This document shows, piece after piece, positions 49,101 to 58,100 of a DNA stretch of 64,000 bases. Both the position numbers and the translations under genes were made by a program. Numbering within the stretch: the first letter of the stretch is position 1; every line of letters starts with the position of its first letter. This DNA is from Antedon mediterranea. Its lineage: Eukaryota > Echinodermata > Crinoidea > Comatulida > Antedonidae. Location: assembly GCF_964355755.1 (NCBI RefSeq), contig NC_092671.1, positions 1,964,501-2,028,500 on the forward strand. Reading direction: 5' to 3'. Under the pieces are notes generated by a model. That model saw nothing but the letters and a program-made list of their open reading frames with translations, was not told the origin of the DNA and made no database searches.

Positions 49101-52100
49101 ACCCACAGCATTGTCATTTTTTCAGTGCTTATTTTATTTTGTATCTCCATTTAGATCCATCCACTGATACCCACAGCATTGTCATTTTTTCAGTGCTTAT
49201 TTTATGTTTTATCTCCATTGAGATCCAACCACTGTATCATTTTTCAGTAATTTGAATTTATTATAATGAAAGATCAAATACATCACCATTTCTGAATTTC
49301 TATTTTAGAAAATAAGCCAGCAATAACATTGAATACTATTTGTAAATTTAATAAATTATAGTTAATAAGATTTGTAATTGTAATCATAGGATGTTTTCCA
49401 TTTAGAAGTTGGATCGCTTGTTATAATTACATCAGTGTATTTCATACATTAATGTTCTTTACCTAATGAAATAGAAACACAGTCCTTTGCAAAGATAAGA
49501 TTGAATCCTGTGTTGGTAAAGTCTTACATGATTACATTATTCAATTTCGTGAATGAGATTAAGCAAACTGGATTAAGTGATTATAATATCAAAATTTGAT
49601 GGGATTAAATTTGTGAAATAGAAAATGATGAATGATTGAGATTTAGAACATTATAATGAAAATGGAATATGGTTCAATACAAAATAATACACTGATTTTC
49701 CATACTGTATCTTAATTATGAACATTCCATGATACAGTGTCACATGTTTGTCCCAAGTTACAACTGTTTCATAGAAAATAGGTTAAATTTAAGAAAATGT
49801 CACCTGTGATACTGTATTAAGAAATTTGCATATGAACATTGATATACTATGACATTTCCCTAGATACACTGGGAGAATCTTGAAATACAACTTATCAACT
49901 GTTTTGAATAATACAGTAGAACCTCTATTAAGGGGACACCTTTAGAACCTAACAACGTCCCCTTGTTATAAGGTTCCTATAATAGGGTTTAGCTGTAGTG
50001 TTAAAACATTATTTCCCCTTGTTATAAGTGTTCCTATAATAGGGTTTAGCTGTAGTGTTAAAACATATTTCCCCTTGTTATAAGTGTTCCTATAATAGGG
50101 TTTAGCTGTAGTGTTAAAACATATTTCCCCTTGTTATAAGTGTTCCTATAATAGGGTTTAGCTGTAGTGTTAAAACATATTTCCCCTTGTTATAAGTGTT
50201 CCTATAATAGGGTTTAGCTGTAGTGTTAAAACATATTTCCCCTTGTTATAAGTGTTCCTATAATAGGGTTTAGCTGTAGTGTTAAAACATATTTCCCCTT
50301 GTTATAAGTGTTCCTATAATAGGGTTTAGCTGTAGTGTTAAAACATATTTCCCCCTGTTATAAGTGTTCCTATAATAGGGTTTTGCTGTAGTGTTAAAAC
50401 ATATTTCCCCTTGTTATAAGTGTTCCTATAATAGGGTTTAGCTGTAGTGTTAAAACATATTTCCCCTTGTTATAAGTGTTCCTATAATAGGGTTTAGCTG
50501 TAGTGTTAAAACATATTTCCCCTTGTTATAAGTGTTCATATAATAGGGTTTAGCTGTAGTGTTAAAACATATTTCCCCTTGTTATAAGTGTTCCTATAAT
50601 AGGGTTTAGTTGTAGTGTTAAAACATATTTCCCCTTGTTATAAGTGTTCCAATAATAGGGTTTAGCTGTAGTGTTAAAACATATTTCCCCTTGTTATAAG
50701 TGTTCCAATAATAGGGTTTAGCTGTAGTGTTAAAACATATTTCCCCTTGTTATAAGTGTTCATATAATAGGGTTTAGCTGTAGTGTTAAAACATATTTCC
50801 CCTTGTTATAAGTGTTCATATAATAGGGTTTTGCTGTAGTGTTAAAACATATTTCCCCTTGTTATAAGTGTTCATATAATAGGGTTTAGCTGTAGTGTTA
50901 AAACATATTTCCCCTTGTTATAAGTGTTCATATAATAGGGTTTAGCTGTAGTGTTAAAACATATTTCCCCTTGTTATAAGTGTTCCTATAATAGGGTTTA
51001 GCTGTAGTGTTAAAACATATTTCCCCTTGTTATAAGTGTTCCTATAATAGGGTTTAGCTGTAGTGTTAAAACATATTTCCCCTTGTTATAAGTGTTCCTA
51101 TAATAGGGTTTAGCTGTAGTGTTAAAACATATTTCCCCTTGTTATAAGTGTTCCTATAATAGGGTTTACCTGTAGTGTTAAAACATATTTCCCCTTGTTA
51201 TAAGTGTTCCTATAATAGGGTTTAGCTGTAGTGTTAAAACATATTTCCCCTTGTTATAAGTGTTCCTATAATAGGGTTTAGCTGTAGTGTTAAAACATAT
51301 TTCCCCTTGTTATAAGTGTTCCTATAATAGGGTTTAGCTGTAGTGTTAAAACATATTTCCCCTTGTTATAAGTGTTCCTATAATAGGGTTTAGCTGTAGT
51401 GTTAAAACATATTTCCCCTTGTTATAAGTGTTCCTATAATAGGGTTTAGCTGTAGTGTTAAAACATATGTCCCCTTGTTATAAGTGCTCCTATAATAGGG
51501 TTTAGCTGTGGTGTACATATTTCCCCTTGTTCATTTCACAGGAAAGTGTCCCCTTAAAAGGAGGTGTCTAAAGGTATGGTTTCTGCTGTAGTTAATTAAT
51601 ATTCATTTAATTTGAATAAATTTGCATAAAATTAACAGACAATAATACATACCAGCAGTACAGGCCTTTGTTCCCTCTAGAGCTTTCATCTTCATTGTGA
51701 CTCTTTTTTTCAACGGTTCTTCCAGTTTCAGACTATTTTCGTGATTCTTATACCGCGTATAGTAATGCAAAAAACGGTTCAGGCATATCATCTCTTGATT
51801 CTTCTTCTCAGCCTGAATGATATTAAATAATTTTGTAACAAAATTTTATCAAAAAAATCAAAATGTTTATATTTGTTGTTACTATGTAGGCCTAAAATAC
51901 ATTTTGAAAATCATTCAGGTTGGGTTAGACAAGACAGGGATGTAGTAAGGTATATTTAATAAAAATGGACCTGAAATGGATTTTCGATTTTTTTCATTTT
52001 AGAATGATGTTTTGGGGGCTATTAGGTGTTGCTAGAATGTATATTGTTACAAAATATAAATTCGCCCTTTTGGGGAAAGCCCCATTTGAAAATCAACAAA

Positions 52101-55100
52101 ATTCGCGGGTGACGTCACTTTGCGAATATATTCCTATCCCTCCAATGGACAATTTGCAGTTTTTTGGCTATAACTCTTGAAATATATGGAGTATTTTCTA
52201 AAAAATGCTTGTGCATTTGCAGAAACGTATTTAGAATTTTTTTAGATAACATTATTACCGTATAAACGGTTATTCATCGAGTAAATGACAATTAAAAATC
52301 TTCAAATCAACGTTTTTTTTCTGGCAATACCGAAGTTAGCCTGGCAACGTTGTCCGGGATACAGCGACGTGTGCAATGATGCGTATCCATATTTTCCGTT
52401 CGTGTATTTTGTATATCGTTCGTAATTTATACTGCTGAAATGTGTTAGTTTCTTTATTTTTTAGTTTAGCAGAATTAAATTAGTAATATCAGATGATAAT
52501 TTATTTGTCACGAATCAGGCAGTTTGAAAACAAATTTTATTCATATTTTACTTTGGCTTGACAATGTGCAGCAAGTTGTTGATATTGCTTTGGTCCTTGG
52601 ATGCACACTAAACGGAGCCTCGCATGTGGGTGGGTGGTGGATCGCGCGCTGGGGGCCTAGGCCTAGTAATGATTTGGGAGGTAGGCCTTCTAAATTCGGG
52701 TTTTAGAACAAAGTACATTTTAGGGACCTATATTTCAACAACATTAGATATTGAATAAATTAGTATTAGTGTCAACGCTTCGCGTATCTTTCCAGGCCGT
52801 CGATCATTCACTGACTATCGGGCGGCATACACGCTCTCGATATCGTCGTGTGTATATGTGACATCGTGAATATAGAGGCTCCTGACGGCCGTTGAAATAG
52901 AATATTGCAATGGCGTGAGTAATTTTCGCTAATTTACCAAGGTATCTTAAAATTTCGTTTTTCTCAAAATACTATACATTTTGTTTTTATTTGTATGGGC
53001 TTGTGTTAATTTGATACATTTAAATAACATGTGTGAATTTCTTGAAAATCGAAAGTCCATTTCAGGTCCATTTTAATTGTTGACCAAGCACCTTTAAATT
53101 GGTAGCACTCACAATATGTGGTGCGCACAAGAAACAAAACAAAACAGAAAAGAACATATTGAGGAAAAAAAGATATGAGATATGAATAACTAAACTATAA
53201 CTACTTTCTGTTATCGTGTTATATATCTGTTTTGAAATGAAAATTTAAAAAAATAAATAAAAACTATTTACAAGGAACAATACATTACTATAAATCATTG
53301 GGAGTACTTTAAAAGATCCATCACTTTATTCACATGAATCATACATATAAAAACAATGATTTAAAAATTGTTTGAAAAAGAAAAGTAACATTTCAAAATT
53401 GAAAATAAAATATAAAAGTATGAAATGAAACATGTGAAGGGACGTAAGCGAATAGCTTTAAGTGTACAGCTCATGATAATAGTAAAACATGTGAAGGGAC
53501 GTAAGCGAATACCTTTAAGTGTACAGCTCATGGTAATAGTAAAACATGTGAAGGGACGTAAGTGAATAGCTTTAAGTGTACAGCTCATGGTAATAGTAAC
53601 ATGTGAAGGGGCGTAAGCAAATAGCTTTAAGTGTACAGCTCATGGTAATAGTAAAACATGTGAAGGGACGTAAGTGAATAGCTTTAAGTGTACAGCTCAT
53701 GGTAATAGTAAAACATGTGAAGGGACGTAAGTGAATAGCTTTAAGTGTACAGCTCATGGTAATAGTAAAACATGTGAAGGGACGTAAGTGAATAGCTTTA
53801 AGTGTACAGCTCATCGTAATAGTAAAACATGTGAAGGGACGTAAGTGAATAGCTTTAAGTGTACAGCTCATGGTAATAGTAAAACATGTGAAGGGACGTA
53901 AGCAAATAGCTTTAAGTGCACAGCTCATGGTAATAGTAAAACATGTGAAGGGACGTAAGTGAATAGCTTTAAGTGTACAGCTCATGGTAATAGTAAAACA
54001 TGTGAAGGGACGTAAGTGAATAGCTTTAAGTGTACAGCTCATGGTAATAGTAAAACATGTGAAGGGACGTAAGTGAATAGCTTTAAGTGTACAGCTCATG
54101 GTAATAGTAAAACATGTGAAGGGACGTAAGTGAATAGCTTTAAGTGTACAGCTCATGGTAATAGTAAGAAACAATTATACTGATTGTCAATAGATATATA
54201 AACGATAAAAAGTTATTGAAAAAGAAATAATAATTATCACAATCATAGCATACATCAAATACAACCAGTAGATGATTTAGTGATGGGGTTTGCCGTAGTG
54301 TTAAAACATATGATCTTTAAAGTAGTGGGTGTCCGAATGTCATTGTTGGGTGACAATAATTTGAGATGTAACTTACATCTTCTCGATCCGTCTCCATTTT
54401 GCCGTGTACCTTCTGGACAGCTTCAAAGCGATTGCAGCGAAAATAACCACCAGTCTCTGAACTGTGCTTATTCCAAGGCTCCAAACAAACCCAGCAAAAG
54501 TCATTCTTGCACTGTTAACAGAAAAAAAGAATCAAAGAGTGAAAAATAGTAGAATTGACAGATTTGATTTATTTTGATACCATACACAGAAAATAGATGA
54601 AAACAAAAAGCGCAATCAATTCGGAAAAACATGGAGAGATGTAATTGTAAATAACTTAACCAGTTGGGGAGGGGTAAGGTTATGCAGGCTAGTTATTGAA
54701 AGATATTTTGAGGATTATTTCAATATTATACTACTGCAGTTAATGTAGTAACTACATATTGCTACAGGAATAACATACACAATTTTAGTTTGTTTTTGAT
54801 GCTAAGTTTATGAATGCAGTCATTGCAAGAAACAGTGTGTATGATACCCAGAAAAAGTTTTGGTAAATACTTGCATAAACAGGTTAAAGACCAAACAAAA
54901 AATGTAGTTACTGCAGCAACAGCAGTAAAATAATGTTGTCATGGTGCCTTACCTTAGTACATTTCATGTGATTGCAGCCTTCGTTCTTTTGTATTGGTGA
55001 TGTGCATTTTGGACAAGGTTTTGAGTTGGTTACAAGCCAGAGTAGGTTGGCCACCGATTCGGATTCCTGCGCTGTTCCACTTACTAATTTTATAAAAAGA

Positions 55101-58100
55101 TTATTACAAATTAAACTCTGTCTACACTATCAAACCTTATGTGAAAAAAAAATGTGATGTGCCCATATATGGACATGATGATGTCATATCACCAAATTTG
55201 GGCACATCACACTTTTTTAAGTTAGACAGTGTAGACAGAGCTTAAGACTCCAAATGTGAGGGACAACATTACGATAATAATAAGTATTCTCATTGTACTG
55301 AGAATTCAGTACAATTGAATCAGAATATAGTAATATAAAACTCCAAATGTGAGGTATCTTCTGCAATCCTTCTATGATGATTTATTAAATATCAAAATGT
55401 TAAATGACTCGGTCTCAAGATCTAATCTTATGTTATAAACTTACATACTTTATTATCATTTAGGCTTCAAAATAAATTTCATCAATAAACTTTAATATTC
55501 ATTGTTTATATACTTCTACTTACATTCCTCTGGTTTGACTTCACTTGTCTTTTCTTTCCATTTCTGTAAATTACTACAGCTACAAGGCTCATGTGGTTCT
55601 CCACAACATTCCCTATTAAAAACAGAAAACTTAATAATTTAAGTATATAAAAAGCAAAGGCCTATTTCCTTCCATTGAGGAAATGACAGTCAAAGGGTTA
55701 CTGTACGTTCAAAATATAATAAGTGTTCGTGTAGGAGAAAAAAAATTGTTTAAAGGAGTATTTTGCATAAAAAAAAAATTCTCCCTAAAAAAAAAGAAAT
55801 ATTTTATTATATTAATAACAAGTGTAGTATTTTTAACTGTATCAATCAAACACCTTTATATTTAAAAGTTCTATTTCTAGATGTCCATTAATTTCATTCT
55901 TTTAAATTTTATTTATAAGAAAATTATTTTTTCTGCCTTCACTATCATATAAGTTATTAATTATTAACTTCTCAGATTGGATAAAAAAAAGAAGAAATAG
56001 AAAACAAATACAGTAAAGTCAATTGATACATTTTACATACTTAGGGTTAGGTACTTTACTTTAGGCCATATCAATAAAACGGTTTTATTTTTTCATTTTC
56101 CAAATGGCTTAGTTGAGGTTATCACAAAAAGCGATGGATTAGAGAAAGGTGAAGATGCCATGTTTGAATTTGCGTCATTCTTTACAATAATAGAATGTGT
56201 GGTGCGATCTTTGTGAACCATTTGTTTGTTTTAATATGTATAATTAATTAATCATTATTGTTGAACTATTTTTACACTGGAAATGACGTAAAACTAAATG
56301 TAAAGATTCATTTTATTTGTTTATTGTAATCTACAATAATGTTCAGACAGAAATATAAACTTTTAAATATATATTTATATACCGCACTGCACATAATATT
56401 GTTAAAATATTAGTAAAATTGTATTTTGTATGTGCAAGGCCCTAGGGAAGAACAACCATGTGTTGATCTCAGTTGTTTAATAAAGTTGAATTGAATTGAA
56501 TTGTGAGTTTTGTAATGTAATGTTTTATACTAGAATAAAAAAATGTCTTTATTTTGAAATAAAGCCACAGAAACTGTTCATATTTATGTAGTAATTTAAT
56601 CATACTGTTAAAGTATGTATTTTAATTTTATGGTAATTAATTTTAGAATGTATATTCTTTTTATGTGTATTGGAATTTAATTACATTTGAACTAAATAAA
56701 ACATAAAATATGCTATAACATTCAATGTACTGGATGAATACCCATTTTATAGATTCAATTTCCTGCCTGAAGAGTAACAAACGGTTAATTACCATTGCTT
56801 TTAGGATTTTTTATAAGACAATAAATCTTGTAATTTAAATAAATAATTATAATAACCAACCAACAGAAACTGTGTCCCTGACTACATGTGACCGCTCTTG
56901 ACATGGGAGGGGGTGATGGCGTCCTTCGTCGTCTGTTATTGGACGATGGTGGGTCTTGAGGAAGTTTTACTGCGCAACTGCATCCAGGCTTGGGGCACCA
57001 TTTTATAAATGGATTTGTGTCCACAAAAGCCTGCAAAATACAAGACAAGAATTTATGTATAGTGAAGTGTAAAAAGTTAGTTTTCTTGATCCAGACTTTA
57101 GTGAAGCTGTAGTATGGTAGTTAACAATACTAAACATGTATGAATGCTGGTTTTTTGTCTCACACAGATATGTGGCTATTTCTCATGCATCCATAACATA
57201 TTTAACTTGCCCTAGAAACAATAACATAGGCCTACGCCTTACTAATTAATTGGAGAATAAGTTAGCCCTGGCCTATGTTTATACGTATTATTCTGGTCAA
57301 TAGCACAGGAATGGCTATCAATTTGGTGTTACCATGGAGAAATAAGTTAACTTATTTCTCCATGGTGTTACATAAAATATCCCAATACATGGAGTCTGGT
57401 AAATCAAAGCTAATCCAGATTATGTTGATTAGAACATAGAGGGCAGCAGGCATAAAAGTATTGGGATCAAGTTAAATTAATTTAGCTCCAAAACTACTTA
57501 AAGTAATTTACTTTCACGTAAACCAGCACTGACGTAAACCCATAACACTGTGCTTTATTTGTAGCATAGGGATTTGGATTCGACAGTCGAAGAATTTGAC
57601 TGTCAATATTTAACCTTTACTATAGCAGCCGCAAAATAAATCATACCAGATATTTTTAGGTCGGGTCAAAGAAAAGGTTAGATTTTAAATGCGGGTTGAC
57701 AGTTTCTTATGTGTTTTAAGTAGCCTTGTTAATGTTCTCTGTCACCTAGATCAAGTAGGCACAAATCATGCTTAAATGTCAGTACAACGAAATACTTTGA
57801 ATAGTAAATTTGTACAATTACACTTCTGGGGCAAACAACCTAGTTCAAATACTATGCTAATTTGTCTCAATTCTTGTAAATGTCAAAATATTTCCAAAAA
57901 TGTCTAGGTTTTAACAAATACCAACAGTGTTAGTTGATCATAATTAATTATTAATAATAAAAACAATATCAAGTCAATGTGAGAATGAAATGGCTTATGG
58001 GGAAAAACCTCTAAAAAACAATATTTAAGAAAGACATTTTGAAAGCTCAGCTGCATAAAGTGACTAACCCATGAGCAAAAGTTCTGCACAGTAAAAGACT

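Noticed and set aside
49970-51520. Regular 56-bp repeats as CRISPR or telomere-like array
   Set aside because: Units are head-to-tail with no spacers and differ only by point changes.
53572-54174. 200-codon repeat protein
   Set aside because: It comes from a 57-bp tandem repeat inside an intron of a well-supported gene; no splice or start context.
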